Source: Pseudoalteromonas sp. A601 (GTDB lineage Bacteria > Pseudomonadota > Gammaproteobacteria > Enterobacterales > Alteromonadaceae). Taken from it: DNA of 64,000 nucleotides. The position numbers were made by a program, and so were the translations under genes. The notes below the pieces were generated by a model that was not told the origin of the DNA, made no database searches, and worked only from the letters and a program-made list of their open reading frames with translations. Shown here one piece after another: positions 27,275 through 36,111 of the stretch (within the stretch, counting starts at the first letter, position 1; every line of letters starts with the position of its first letter). The stretch covers positions 62,001-126,000 of the forward strand of contig NZ_MXQF01000007.1 in assembly GCF_002165575.1 (NCBI RefSeq). Direction: 5' to 3'.

Positions 27275-28765
27275 TTGAAAAAGTTTGTTATAGCTAGCCT
27301 CGCATTACTCACCGCCAGCGCTCATGCTAATTTACACCAAATCAGTGATGATGCGGCTGCATATGCAGTAGATACATACCAAAATGCACAAATTCATACT
27401 TTGACTAATTTAGTGTCATACCCAACAGTCAATCAAGAGGGAGTAGCTACGCCTACTAACCCAGACTTTATTGGCTTTAAAGCGTTGTTAAAAATGAAAG
27501 CGGCAGAGCTTGGCTTTGACTACCAAGATTTAGGCTACACCGTGTTGATTGGCATGGGGCAGCAGGCTGAAAAAGTCACGATTGTGACCCATGGGGACGT
27601 ACAACCGGCTGATGCGAGTAAGTGGCAGCAAAGCCCATTTAAAGTAGATAGCACGTCGGAGCCGGGTAAATTAATAGCCCGTGGTACTGAAGATGACAAA
27701 GGCGCAATCGCTACAGCACTTTATGCGATGAAAGCCATTAAAGATCAAGGCATAAAGCTTGAAAACCGCATAGAGCTGATGATTTATTTAGCAGAGGAGT
27801 CTGACTGGGCACCGCTTGAAGAGTTTATGAAAACCTATCAGCAACCTAAATACGCAGTAACGATTGATGCATCGTATCCAGTTGTTGTAGCAGAAAAAGG
27901 CTGGAGCTTAATTGCACCCACGTTTTCAGGCAACTCAGACCAAACAAGTGCATATGTAAGCAATTTAGAAGGCGGTGCATTTGTAAGCCAAATCCCAGAA
28001 GACGCCAGCGCTATCTTACATAATGCGACAGAGGCAGATATTGAAACGCTTAATACCAATATTGCCGCACTCAAGGATGTCAAAGTTGCCGTTACTGAAG
28101 TTAATCAAGGTATTAAGGTATCAGTAAAAGGCACGTCGGCGCATTCATCAGAGCCAGAGGCGGGTTTTAACGCCATTGCCCACCTAGCAGAAGTCTTTAA
28201 AGATATTGAGCTTGAGAATAATAGCGACGGCCAAGCAATTGAGTTTATAAACCAGCTCATAGGCTTGGATTTATATGGCAAACAGTTTGGTGATATTGCG
28301 TATACACATGACTTTATGGGGCCGATGACAGTTTCACCTACGTTATTAAAACGAAATGATAGCGATATTACTTTATCTGTTAATATGCGCCGCCCAGTAG
28401 GTAAAGATGAAACTGTGCTAAAACAACAAATCGACTCGGCATTGGCTAATTGGCAGGCTATTAATCAGGTTACATTAAAAGATACACAGGTGATCATTGG
28501 CACACCGATGCTGCTTGATAGCGCACCCCATGCCCAAGCATTACTGGATATATTTAAATACTTTACGGGTGATGAAGATGCTGGCTTTGTGTCGATAGGA
28601 GGGGGCACCAACGCAAAATTATTTGATAATGCAGTGTCGTTTGGCCCATCTATGCCTGGTAAAAAATACACAGGTCATTCAGAGCATGAGTTTATAACCA
28701 CTGAGCAGTTAAAGTTAAATCTTAAGATGTACACCGCAATGATGATAAAACTGGGTAATATGTGA
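27275..28765 (+). CDS. Secreted M20 dipeptidase
   Basis: Zinc peptidase of family M20 (PepV/carnosinase-like), 496 residues, likely cleaving dipeptides in the periplasm. Signal peptide about 1-18 (ASAHA). Metal-site motifs VTHGDVQPAD (near 108), GTEDDKGAIA (near 139) with the bridging Asp, and AEESD (near 172) with the catalytic Glu pair are in place. A dimerisation lid follows (about 200-370, TSAHSSEPEAGFNA). The C-terminal GHSEHEF carries the last metal His. The start is TTG at 27275, with TAGGA about 9 bases before. Confidence 0.92.
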   Translation: MKKFVIASLALLTASAHANLHQISDDAAAYAVDTYQNAQIHTLTNLVSYPTVNQEGVATPTNPDFIGFKALLKMKAAELGFDYQDLGYTVLIGMGQQAEKVTIVTHGDVQPADASKWQQSPFKVDSTSEPGKLIARGTEDDKGAIATALYAMKAIKDQGIKLENRIELMIYLAEESDWAPLEEFMKTYQQPKYAVTIDASYPVVVAEKGWSLIAPTFSGNSDQTSAYVSNLEGGAFVSQIPEDASAILHNATEADIETLNTNIAALKDVKVAVTEVNQGIKVSVKGTSAHSSEPEAGFNAIAHLAEVFKDIELENNSDGQAIEFINQLIGLDLYGKQFGDIAYTHDFMGPMTVSPTLLKRNDSDITLSVNMRRPVGKDETVLKQQIDSALANWQAINQVTLKDTQVIIGTPMLLDSAPHAQALLDIFKYFTGDEDAGFVSIGGGTNAKLFDNAVSFGPSMPGKKYTGHSEHEFITTEQLKLNLKMYTAMMIKLGNM

Positions 28766-28820
28766 TGACTTTAATTTAGCCTATACAAACGTACTTAAAG
28801 CTCGACTACTCTATGACTAG

Positions 28821-28856
28821 TAGTATCCATGTTGAAAAAGGCATGGATACTATTTT
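28821..28856 (+). terminator. Intrinsic terminator after the M20 gene
   Basis: 11-bp perfect stem TAGTATCCATG / CATGGATACTA with a 10-nt loop, then TTTT, in the gap between convergent genes. Confidence 0.65.
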
Positions 28857-28859
28857 GCT

Positions 28860-29663
28860 TTAAAAATCGCAAGGTGGATTCTCAATAATTGCTTGTGATG
28901 TTACTTGGCCGAATAATGCTTGAGTAGCAGCATCACCTGGTAACGTATCACTGAATGTTAATAAGTCTGCAGATTCACCGGTTATTGTTTCGTATAAAAC
29001 AAGCGAAGTGAGGAGTTTACCTAACTGTTTTGCATGGTTTCCATCTGAGCTATGAAGGTCTAACCCGGGGGACAGCATTAACGCTTTATTCCATGTTAAT
29101 CCAATAGGTGCAACACAACTGTATTGTTTTTGTGCAATTCTTGTGTGTATACCGTGCACGTAAACGGCATCTTCCGGCCTATTTTTCAGCGGATGTTCTG
29201 GAAAAAGAATTGGCGTGGCTCCTATCGTTTTAGCACGTTGAATCCAAGTAACTGTCGCATCTATAGGGTACAAAACTGAATGACTTTGAGAGTATTTTTG
29301 CCCTTGTAAAATAACATGTGTCCATTGGTTATTTTGTAATGCTTCAACAATACTTTTGTTGTTGATAATAGTATCGAGAAACATACCCCCATGAGTTTCA
29401 ATATTAATAGTTTTATCGGCTTTGACATGAGTGAATATTTTAGTTAGTAAAACCTCAATGCCTGCGACATGGCTGTTACCCAGTATTAAAACATTATATG
29501 TATCAAATTCCCTATTGTTGGGAATAGATAAATTTTCCGTCGATTCGATAGGTTGGAATGGATCATCTGTAACCGGAACTTCATCCTCTGGAGTGTTTGT
29601 AGAGCCTCCGCCACACGCACTTAGCATAAATATTACAGCATAGATAATTAAATGTTTGTTCAT
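28860..29663 (-). CDS. SGNH-hydrolase-like lipoprotein
   Basis: 267 residues from the second of two adjacent ATGs (GAGGG is 5 bases before it). A lipoprotein signal ends in LSACGGG (lipid Cys about 17), followed by an acidic Pro/Thr linker. The body has SGNH features: block I LILGNSHVAG (Ser in GNSH), an HVILQGQ block, and block V LHSSDGNHA with the Asp-x-x-His pair. It may be an esterase or O-acetyl hydrolase acting on cell-surface or external carbohydrate. It is monocistronic, and I cannot name the substrate. Confidence 0.72.
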   Translation of the reverse strand: MNKHLIIYAVIFMLSACGGGSTNTPEDEVPVTDDPFQPIESTENLSIPNNREFDTYNVLILGNSHVAGIEVLLTKIFTHVKADKTINIETHGGMFLDTIINNKSIVEALQNNQWTHVILQGQKYSQSHSVLYPIDATVTWIQRAKTIGATPILFPEHPLKNRPEDAVYVHGIHTRIAQKQYSCVAPIGLTWNKALMLSPGLDLHSSDGNHAKQLGKLLTSLVLYETITGESADLLTFSDTLPGDAATQALFGQVTSQAIIENPPCDF

Positions 29664-30059
29664 CATTCCCTCGTATTTATTAGTTTCAAGCGCAGAATGC
29701 AACCCTGTTATAGTTGAATATTGCGTACCTATATTTTATTTTTTGTAAAAATATAGAGTCTTATGCTAGGTTAAAAATAACCCACTATGTTATGAGTACA
29801 AATTAAACTTGGTGCGCTATTAAGTACAAAAACATCTCTTTATGTCAATGGAAGGTTGATTTTTTGTATCTTGGTTTTAAGCATAGCATAGGTACACGGG
29901 TTAAAAGCAAGTAAGCGAATGCAATTTGTTTGAAGATCTTTTAGTTGTAATTGTGCACATAATTAGATCTATCTTTTATAAAGTACCTAACAATTGTGCC
30001 TTAAAATGGTAAAAATTTTCTATAAGGATAATAAATATAAAAGCTGAGTAGCAGTTACA
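29664..30059. other. AT-rich intergenic region with no recognised feature
   Basis: 396 bases between the SGNH lipoprotein start (-) and the yqiJ remnant (+). It should hold two divergent promoters. I see no coding stretch, repeat or known operator. Confidence 0.6.
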
Positions 30060-30673
30060 ATGGATTTTTTAAATTTAGCATTTACTTTCCCTACAGCCAT
30101 TTTTACGGCGCTTCTTTTGGTTGTGATACTTTTTTGGCTGATAACCCTTGTTGGTTTTGCCTATATAGGTATGTTCGAATCAGATCTCGATATTGATGCC
30201 GATGCAGCGCAAAGCCCAAGTATATCTTCATGGTTTAACATGGGGTTTGGGGGGCCAATTACGGTTTCATTGAGCCTCATTGTGTTGACAAGTTGGCTTA
30301 TCTCTATATACGCTCATAAGTCCTTTCATTCTTGCTAGGTAATGGCATATTATTTTACATTTTTGGAATATTAATGGTGGCTACCAGTGTGTTAGTGGCT
30401 ATGCCTATCGCCGCGATTATTTCAAAACCTCTACAGCGCTTTTTTAATAGCGCCGAAACTTCAAAAAGCTCTGACTTATTAGGCTTAGAGTGCACAGTTG
30501 TCACGGGCAAAGTAACAAGTACATTTGGTCAAGCGCGCGTGCAGTTTCAAGGTACTGAGCAACTTATTCAAGTTCGCGCAGATACTGAACAGTTTACCTC
30601 AGGTGACACAGCCGTGTTGCTTGAACACCTCAAAGATCAACGCTGCTACACCATAACTCGTAAACCGTGGTAA
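30060..30673 (+). pseudogene. yqiJ: yqiJ-like OB-fold membrane protein, frameshifted
   Basis: YqiJ proteins (DUF1449, about 200 residues) have N-terminal membrane helices and a C-terminal OB fold, and sit next to the flotillin YqiK. Here the ATG reading (30060-30338, 92 residues) ends at TAG just after ISIYAHKSF, within a membrane helix. The rest continues in another frame from about 30326 (LLGNGILFYIFGILMVATS... SDLLGLECTVVTGKVTSTFGQARVQF...) to 30673. The two halves fit end to end as one protein, so a single 1-base loss or 2-base gain explains the break. It is probably non-functional. Confidence 0.78.
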
Positions 30674-30736
30674 GCAGATTGCCTGAAATGGTATGCGTAG
30701 AATATAAAAACCGATAATTACGTTAGAGGACATAAC

Positions 30737-31015
30737 ATGGAATTTTTATATAATCTCATCCCTATACTAACATTTGTAGGTATAGCAATAGCGATCATTT
30801 TTGCTATCTTGCTTATCGTTGGTAAGTTTTACCGCAAGGTTGAGCAAGGCCAAGCTTTAATCATCAACAAAATGAAAAACGAGCCTGATGTCACTACAAC
30901 GGACGATATTGTTTATCCTGTGAACCATAAAATGGAAGTCATGGATATTTCGACTAAGCGCATGGTTCTGCAGCGCGTTTTAAACTGTTTTCGCAAAGCA
31001 TTACCAATGCGCTGA
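30737..31015 (+). pseudogene. yqiK: yqiK-like flotillin, N-terminal remnant
   Basis: The first about 78 residues are flotillin: a membrane anchor (ILTFVGIAIAIIFAILLIVGKFY) and the start of the SPFH domain (VEQGQALIINKM, VYPVNHKMEVMDISTKRM). After the KRM motif near 30968 the sequence becomes unrelated and ends 16 residues later. A full flotillin needs several hundred more residues. RBS TTAGAGGA is still intact. A deletion joined this start to the tail of another gene. Confidence 0.82.
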
Positions 31016-31395
31016 ATAATGCAAAAACCCCTGAAGCCTGTGATGACCAACTTTCACGGCTGCTTATCCAGCTAGAGGAACTTGAATCTCAATTTAGTGA
31101 GTTTGATGAATACCTCAGCGAAATTATCGCCAATCAAGCATTGTTTGATGTAGAATTTGAAAAAGCCGTTTTAGAGGTCGTGACACCACAAGCAGGCGTT
31201 ATTCATAACTTTAAAGCAAAAGTAGGTGATATTGTAAGCTCAGAACAAGTCATTATGCACCTACGTGAAAAACGCCATGGCGAACACACTGCAGATAAAA
31301 AATTACCGCTGGAAGAGGAAGTTGCGTTATTAAGAGAAGAAAACGAGCGACTCAAAAAACTGCTAGCACAACAGCAACTAACAGCAGCTGGTTAA
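30958..31395 (+). pseudogene. Orphan C-terminal gene fragment fused to the flotillin remnant
   Basis: An open frame without a start, in a different frame from the flotillin remnant: ARFKLFSQSITNALNN, a coiled-coil stretch (QLSRLLIQLEELESQFSEFDEYL), then a biotinyl/lipoyl-like turn (VVTPQAGVIHNFKAKVGDIV) and a second coiled coil (EEEVALLREENERLKKLLAQ). The first part recalls the tail of the large DUF3686 DNA-repair-type ATPases found beside yqiK, but this is a weak impression. The 5' part is lost. Confidence 0.6.
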
Positions 31396-31503
31396 TTTTC
31401 ATTGGGCAAGTATCAGCGCTCATAACGTATAACCATCACTTGCCATAAAGTAATACGTGGAGAGTGGAGTAAGCTACTAAGTATCGTATTTGCCATAAAC
31501 ATT

Positions 31504-31530
31504 AAAAAGCCAAGCAAAGTAGCTTGGCTT
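31504..31530 (-). terminator. Intrinsic terminator after osmC
   Basis: Perfect 9-bp stem AAGCCAAGC / GCTTGGCTT with 6-nt loop, followed on the minus strand by five T. It lies 28 bases past the osmC stop. Confidence 0.82.
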
Positions 31531-31557
31531 AAAAATAATTAATAGTTAACTAACGTA

Positions 31558-31986
31558 TTAATTTAAATGAGTTGACAGTGATATCTCAGCATTCATTAGT
31601 TTTGAGATAGGACAACCTTCTTTGGTTTGTACACACAGTTCGTCAAACTTTAATTGTGAAATACCCTCAATCTTAGCCTCTACATTAAGCGCAATGTGGC
31701 TTACTTCAAAGCCATCATCTACCTCATCTAGGCTAACGGTTGCGGTGGTTTTGATATCATCGGCTACATAATCCGCTTCAGTGAGTGCCAGTGAAAGCGC
31801 CATGCTGTAACAAGCACAGTGGGCTGCTGCAACCAGCTCCTCTGGGTTAGTGCCGGCTTTGTCTTCAAAGCGGGTGTTGAACCCATATGGCTGGCTCTCA
31901 AGTGCACCACTTTCGCTACTTATTGATCCTTTACCTGATTTAATATCCCCTGACCAATTGGCTGATGCTGATTTTTTAATCGTCAT
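31558..31986 (-). CDS. osmC: OsmC organic hydroperoxide reductase
   Basis: Thiol peroxidase that reduces organic hydroperoxides and is often induced by osmotic stress. 142 residues, the length of E. coli OsmC, with very similar blocks: ANWSGDIKSGKG, QPYGFNTRFEDKAGTNPEELVAAAH, the peroxidatic Cys in ACYSMALSLAL and the resolving Cys in EGCPISKLMNAEISL. Cytoplasmic, single gene, with its own terminator. Confidence 0.94.
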   Translation of the reverse strand: MTIKKSASANWSGDIKSGKGSISSESGALESQPYGFNTRFEDKAGTNPEELVAAAHCACYSMALSLALTEADYVADDIKTTATVSLDEVDDGFEVSHIALNVEAKIEGISQLKFDELCVQTKEGCPISKLMNAEISLSTHLN

Positions 31987-32107
31987 AATGTCTCCTTGGG
32001 TTTGTTGTGTAAAGTTTGCAATAACATTGCAAGCTCTTCATGCTTATACCGGCTAATCGGTATTTACACGATACTCAAGTAGGGTTTTGCAATATTGACA
32101 CCAAGGT

Positions 32108-32245
32108 TTATTTTGCGTTTCGCCGACACCGCTCTGAACAGTAAATTACGTTGTCCCAGTCCCGTTGCCATTTTTTTCGCCAGGTAAAGTCACGCTTGCA
32201 AACGGGGCAGTTTTTTTGCGGTAAATGTAATTTCTTATGTGCCAT
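32108..32245 (-). CDS. DUF2256 zinc-ribbon micro-protein
   Basis: 45 residues ([20 protein letters not shown], then [20 protein letters not shown]). Two Cys pairs, CPVC and YCSERC, form a treble-clef-like zinc site. This is DUF2256, which very often lies next to photolyase/cryptochrome genes, as here: it is 28 bases past the end of the photolyase-family gene on the same strand, so the three probably form one operon. Function unknown. Confidence 0.88.
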   Translation of the reverse strand: MAHKKLHLPQKNCPVCKRDFTWRKKWQRDWDNVIYCSERCRRNAK

Positions 32246-32273
32246 GTTTACCATTCTTTTTAGTGTTTTTGGG

Positions 32274-33749
32274 TCACGGTGTAATACTTACGAGGGCTTT
32301 GAGTATCGCAGGGATGGCCCGTTGTACATCAACCCGTTCACGGTATTGCCACAGCCTATCGCGCGCTTCTTTTGAGGCTTTTGTTAAATCTACCATGGGT
32401 TCGGGGTAGTCTTCGCCTATTTTAAAGTCGTTAAATAACGCTTCCATTGGCGTTTGTTGCCATGGTTCATGTAAGTATTCAATGGGCAGTTTTTCAAGTT
32501 CTGGGCACCACTTTTTAATAAACTCTCCGTTTGGATCTTGATCCTCAGATTGTTTAATCGGGTTGTAATGGCGAATAGTGTTGATACCTGTCACTGAGGC
32601 TTGCATTTGTATTTGCGGATAGTGAATGCCTGGCTCAAAGTCTAAAAAGTAATTAGCTAAGGGGAAGCTTGCTTGCTGCCAGCTAATGTTTAAGTGGTGG
32701 GTCACAAAGCTCACTAACATGGCGCGCATTCTAAAATTAATGTAGCCGGTGTGCTTTAAACAGCGCATGCAGGCGTCAATAATCGGCACACCTGTTTGCC
32801 CCTGGGCCCAACGCTGTATATCCTCAGCGACCTGATCGTCATCGCGGTAGGGAAATTGATAATACCCCGCATTAAGCGCTTTAAACTCCATTGAACATTC
32901 GCTTTCAAACTTTTGCATAAAATGGCAATGCCAATGCAAGCGCGAGACAAACGCCGCTAGTGGGCGCTTCCAGCATCGTTTGTCAGGGTGTTTTGAGTCA
33001 TATGCATCGATTGCTTTTTGGTACACTTGCCTAAGGCTAATGTTGCCCCACGCTAAATAAGGCGAGAGCCTAGAGCAATGGATTTGGCTTAAACTGGGAC
33101 TTGAAATGCCTTTTTGATAGCCTTTGCCTCTACTTTCAAAAAAACTTTGCATAACTTGCTGGGCTTCCAACGCACCGCCAATTTGAAAGTGCGGATGTTG
33201 CTCTGTGTAGCTATCGGGTAACGTGGGCATTTGGTAATCATTTAATGCCACCGCATTGACGTTTTTCCAGTTTGGAATAGCAATAGGGCTATGCATGTAT
33301 TGATGCCAGTGTTCGTTCCAGCCTTTACGGCTTTTAGCCCCGCGTATAACCCCACCGGTAGGAAACTCAAGCCAGTTTATTGCATGGTGTTTACACCATT
33401 TTTTAACTGCTTTGTCGCGTTCAAACGTATTATTTAAGCCAATTTCTTGATGGCTCAATAAGCTAACAATTTCAAACTGCTTGTTTAATGAATCAAGTAG
33501 CTCATCCATTGGGCAATTGAACAGATAAACGCGGGCATTAAAGCGCGCGAGCTGTTTATTCATTTCAATCAACGATTGATAAACAAAACGCCAATGACGC
33601 TCGTTATAATGAGCATCATCAATGAGCAGTGGCTCAAAATTATAAATAAGCAGGGTCGGTAGTGCGCTGTCAAACGCGTACTTAAGTGGCTGATGATCAG
33701 ATAAACGTAAATCTCGTTTAAACCAGACTATATTAACCTTTTCGCGCAT
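32274..33749 (-). CDS. Cryptochrome/DNA photolyase family flavoprotein
   Basis: Blue-light FAD protein of 491 residues from ATG 33749, 2 bases after the Cry-DASH stop (TAATAATG), so coupled translation is likely. N-terminal photolyase alpha/beta antenna domain ([18 protein letters not shown]) and C-terminal FAD-binding helical domain ([68 protein letters not shown]). It probably repairs UV pyrimidine dimers or senses light. The sequence alone does not tell the lesion type. It is the middle gene of the Cry-DASH-photolyase-DUF2256 set. Confidence 0.9.
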   Translation of the reverse strand: MREKVNIVWFKRDLRLSDHQPLKYAFDSALPTLLIYNFEPLLIDDAHYNERHWRFVYQSLIEMNKQLARFNARVYLFNCPMDELLDSLNKQFEIVSLLSHQEIGLNNTFERDKAVKKWCKHHAINWLEFPTGGVIRGAKSRKGWNEHWHQYMHSPIAIPNWKNVNAVALNDYQMPTLPDSYTEQHPHFQIGGALEAQQVMQSFFESRGKGYQKGISSPSLSQIHCSRLSPYLAWGNISLRQVYQKAIDAYDSKHPDKRCWKRPLAAFVSRLHWHCHFMQKFESECSMEFKALNAGYYQFPYRDDDQVAEDIQRWAQGQTGVPIIDACMRCLKHTGYINFRMRAMLVSFVTHHLNISWQQASFPLANYFLDFEPGIHYPQIQMQASVTGINTIRHYNPIKQSEDQDPNGEFIKKWCPELEKLPIEYLHEPWQQTPMEALFNDFKIGEDYPEPMVDLTKASKEARDRLWQYRERVDVQRAIPAILKALVSITP

Positions 33750-33751
33750 TA

Positions 33752-35065
33752 TTAACTGCTTAATGGCCAATCTGCAGCATCGGCAGAGTCTATGCTATAA
33801 ACCTCATCACCTCGCCAGCGCTTAATAAAGGTATTTTCGGGGTCATAAGTGTGAGTTTGTTTAACTAAATTAAAATGCCTGCCAGAGCGAGGATCAGCAC
33901 CCACCCCAGCAAGGTATTGCCAGTTGCCCCAGTTTGCTGCCACATCGTAATCAATGAGTTGTTGTTCAAAGTAAGCTGCACCAAAACGCCAATCTAATTT
34001 GAGCTCATTCACTAAACAGCTAGCAACAAGTTGGCGTCCGCGATTAGACATATAACCCGTTTGATTTAGTTGTTTCATACACGCATTGACAATGGGGTAG
34101 GGGGTGGTGCCCATGCACCATTGTTTAAAGCGTCCAGAATAAAAACTGGTCAGTGGTTTGTTTGCACTTATGCCACTAAATGCAAATAATTGATGGTCAT
34201 AGCGCACACTATAAAGCTGAAAATATTCACGCCAAAGTAGCTCAAAGTAAATCCAGTAAGTTGAATCATTCGCGCCGTGTTGTTGCTCATACTTTTGCAG
34301 TGCGTGCATTGTCTGTCGCACCGACACATTACCGTTGGCAAGCCAAGGCGAGAACTTAGTTGAGTTTGCCATGCCATCAAGGGCATTGCGAGTCAGTTTA
34401 TATTCGCTCGGAGCTGAACTTGAAAAATACTGTCCAACGTGGTGCTGAGCTGCTACTTCGCCTGCATCAAACTCACAGTATAACTGCTCAACCTTAGGTA
34501 AAGATTTAGGCCAAGGTACTGGGGCAATTAACGGCGCAGGGAAATGGCTCGGTCTCTCAACGGGCGATTTTATAGAGAGGTTTGATGATTCTACCTTTTT
34601 ACGAAATTTACTGAATGTTGACGGCAGATCACTTAGCTCAAAGGGCAGTTGATGCATGTCATACAAGGTAAATGTATTACTTTGTTTAAGTGTAATTTCG
34701 CTGTATTTATCAGTGATTGCACTGAGTGATTGCCGTTCGTATAAGCCAACTTGGTCGCTACAGTAAATTACTCGGGTATTATGATGAGAGTAATAATGAT
34801 CAATCACGTCCAGCGGCGATTTAAAATAAACAACTAAGTGTTGCCCACGTGCATTAAGCTGACTGTTTAATTGGTGCAGCGATTTAACCAAAAACGCCCA
34901 TCGTTGTTCGCCCAGTATTTGGCAGTTAAAACGGTTGCTTTTAAACCAATCAGGGTCAATGCAATAAATAAAGCTGATTGATGAGCTTTGCTCGCATGCA
35001 TGGCGTAGTAGCGCGTTGTCAGATAACCGTAGGTCGTGAGTGAACCAATATACAGAGTGTGTCAT
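33752..35065 (-). CDS. DASH-family cryptochrome
   Basis: 437 residues. N-terminal antenna-binding domain ([19 protein letters not shown]), C-terminal FAD domain with [15 protein letters not shown] and the DASH signature [22 protein letters not shown] followed by [23 protein letters not shown] proteins repair cyclobutane dimers in single-stranded or looped DNA and may act as light sensors. First gene of the operon. It is divergent from the flavin reductase across 115 bases that hold two small inverted repeats. Confidence 0.94.
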   Translation of the reverse strand: MTHSVYWFTHDLRLSDNALLRHACEQSSSISFIYCIDPDWFKSNRFNCQILGEQRWAFLVKSLHQLNSQLNARGQHLVVYFKSPLDVIDHYYSHHNTRVIYCSDQVGLYERQSLSAITDKYSEITLKQSNTFTLYDMHQLPFELSDLPSTFSKFRKKVESSNLSIKSPVERPSHFPAPLIAPVPWPKSLPKVEQLYCEFDAGEVAAQHHVGQYFSSSAPSEYKLTRNALDGMANSTKFSPWLANGNVSVRQTMHALQKYEQQHGANDSTYWIYFELLWREYFQLYSVRYDHQLFAFSGISANKPLTSFYSGRFKQWCMGTTPYPIVNACMKQLNQTGYMSNRGRQLVASCLVNELKLDWRFGAAYFEQQLIDYDVAANWGNWQYLAGVGADPRSGRHFNLVKQTHTYDPENTFIKRWRGDEVYSIDSADAADWPLSS

Positions 35066-35127
35066 ATAATAAACTTGTCATTAGGGTTTTATTAATCCAT
35101 TTTGTGTCAATACGTGACAAACACTGA

Positions 35128-35144
35128 ACACGTTTAATACGTGT
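35128..35144. promoter_or_regulatory. Inverted repeat in the cryptochrome/flavoprotein divergent promoter
   Basis: ACACGT-TTAAT-ACGTGT, a perfect 6-bp inverted repeat with a 5-base spacer. A second short one, TGTCA-ATACG-TGACA, lies 14 bases to the left. Both could be regulator sites shared by the divergent genes. No known factor is assigned. Confidence 0.4.
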
Positions 35145-35180
35145 GACTTTTTATTTTATCAACATTAAAGCGAGCGATAC

Positions 35181-35792
35181 GTGTTTTTAGATTTAACTCA
35201 ATCCCTTGAAAAACCAAATATCTATAGTCAATTAGTCGGCGGCATAACGCCAAGGCCGATTGCGTGGATAAGTACGCTTAGTAGTGATGGAGTGGCAAAT
35301 ATTGCGCCTTATTCATTTTTTACAGTGGCGAGCGTTAACCCGCCTGTATTGAGTGTTACCCAAGTTAACCCCGGTGAAAAGCGCAATAAAGACACTCTAA
35401 ACAACCTGCTGGCGAGCAAAGAGTGTGTGGTTAATATTGTCAGTGAGCAGCAAGTTGAGCAAATGAACCAAAGCTGTGCAAACTACTCATCTGAGGTCAG
35501 TGAATTTGATGCGGCACATATTGAATCAACAGCAAGTCGGCTTGTTAAACCCATCAGCGTAAAAGCGTCAAAAGTCCGCTATGAATGCTCCCTCCGCGAG
35601 GTGATTACCATTAGTGAACAATCAGCTGGTGGGCAAATGATGTTACTTAATGTTGTGGGAGTTTATATTGACGATGCAGTACTTGTTGATGGTTATATCG
35701 ACCCCGTTGCTTTAAAAAGCGTAGGTAAACTGGGCGGAGATGAGTTTACTAAAACAACGGACATGTTTAGTTTAAAGCGGCCAACTTTATAA
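35181..35792 (+). CDS. Flavin reductase-like FMN-binding protein
   Basis: 203 residues, GTG start. The flavin-reductase/FMN split-barrel pattern is clear: GGITPRPIAWISTLSSDGVANIAPYSFFTVASVNPPVLSVT, GEKRNKDTLNNLLASKECVVNI, then a DPVALKSVGKLGGDEF end. Family members bind FMN and reduce flavins or partner substrates with NAD(P)H. It is divergent from the Cry-DASH operon, so shared control by light or oxidative stress is possible but unproven. Confidence 0.9.
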   Translation: MFLDLTQSLEKPNIYSQLVGGITPRPIAWISTLSSDGVANIAPYSFFTVASVNPPVLSVTQVNPGEKRNKDTLNNLLASKECVVNIVSEQQVEQMNQSCANYSSEVSEFDAAHIESTASRLVKPISVKASKVRYECSLREVITISEQSAGGQMMLLNVVGVYIDDAVLVDGYIDPVALKSVGKLGGDEFTKTTDMFSLKRPTL

Positions 35793-36111
35793 CGCTGCCA
35801 TTAAGCTTATAGGGGAGTGCTTTTTTAAAGTGTTAAACGAATCAGTGTTAATGTTTAAAGGCAGATTGGATTAACAGACGCGATCTGACAGTCGCAAAAG
35901 TGTCTATCGCAGGTATTCAAATAACAAGTGTCAAAAGGTAAGACGCGGTCTCATTTTGAGTAAAAGCTTAATTAACCATCAAATTAATCAGTTCGGGGGG
36001 TCTGTAGCTGATTGATTTCTCCCCTGCGACAATTTGTCACATTCTCAATATTCCTAAAATCTTTATCATAAGCGCCTATTTTTAAAATAAAAATTTTAAT
36101 AGGTCATATTT
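35793..36111. other. Intergenic region before the receptor at 36112
   Basis: 319 bases between two plus-strand genes. It holds the palindrome at 36026-36040 and a possible -10 TATCAT at 36064-36069. No other coding or repeat feature is seen. Confidence 0.6.
36026..36040. promoter_or_regulatory. Palindromic operator-like site before the receptor at 36112
   Basis: GCGACAATTTGTCAC, one base different from the site at 24631-24645. It ends 71 bases before the ATG, with a -10-like TATCAT 23 bases further on. Similar spacing in both promoters points to a common regulator. Confidence 0.6.
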
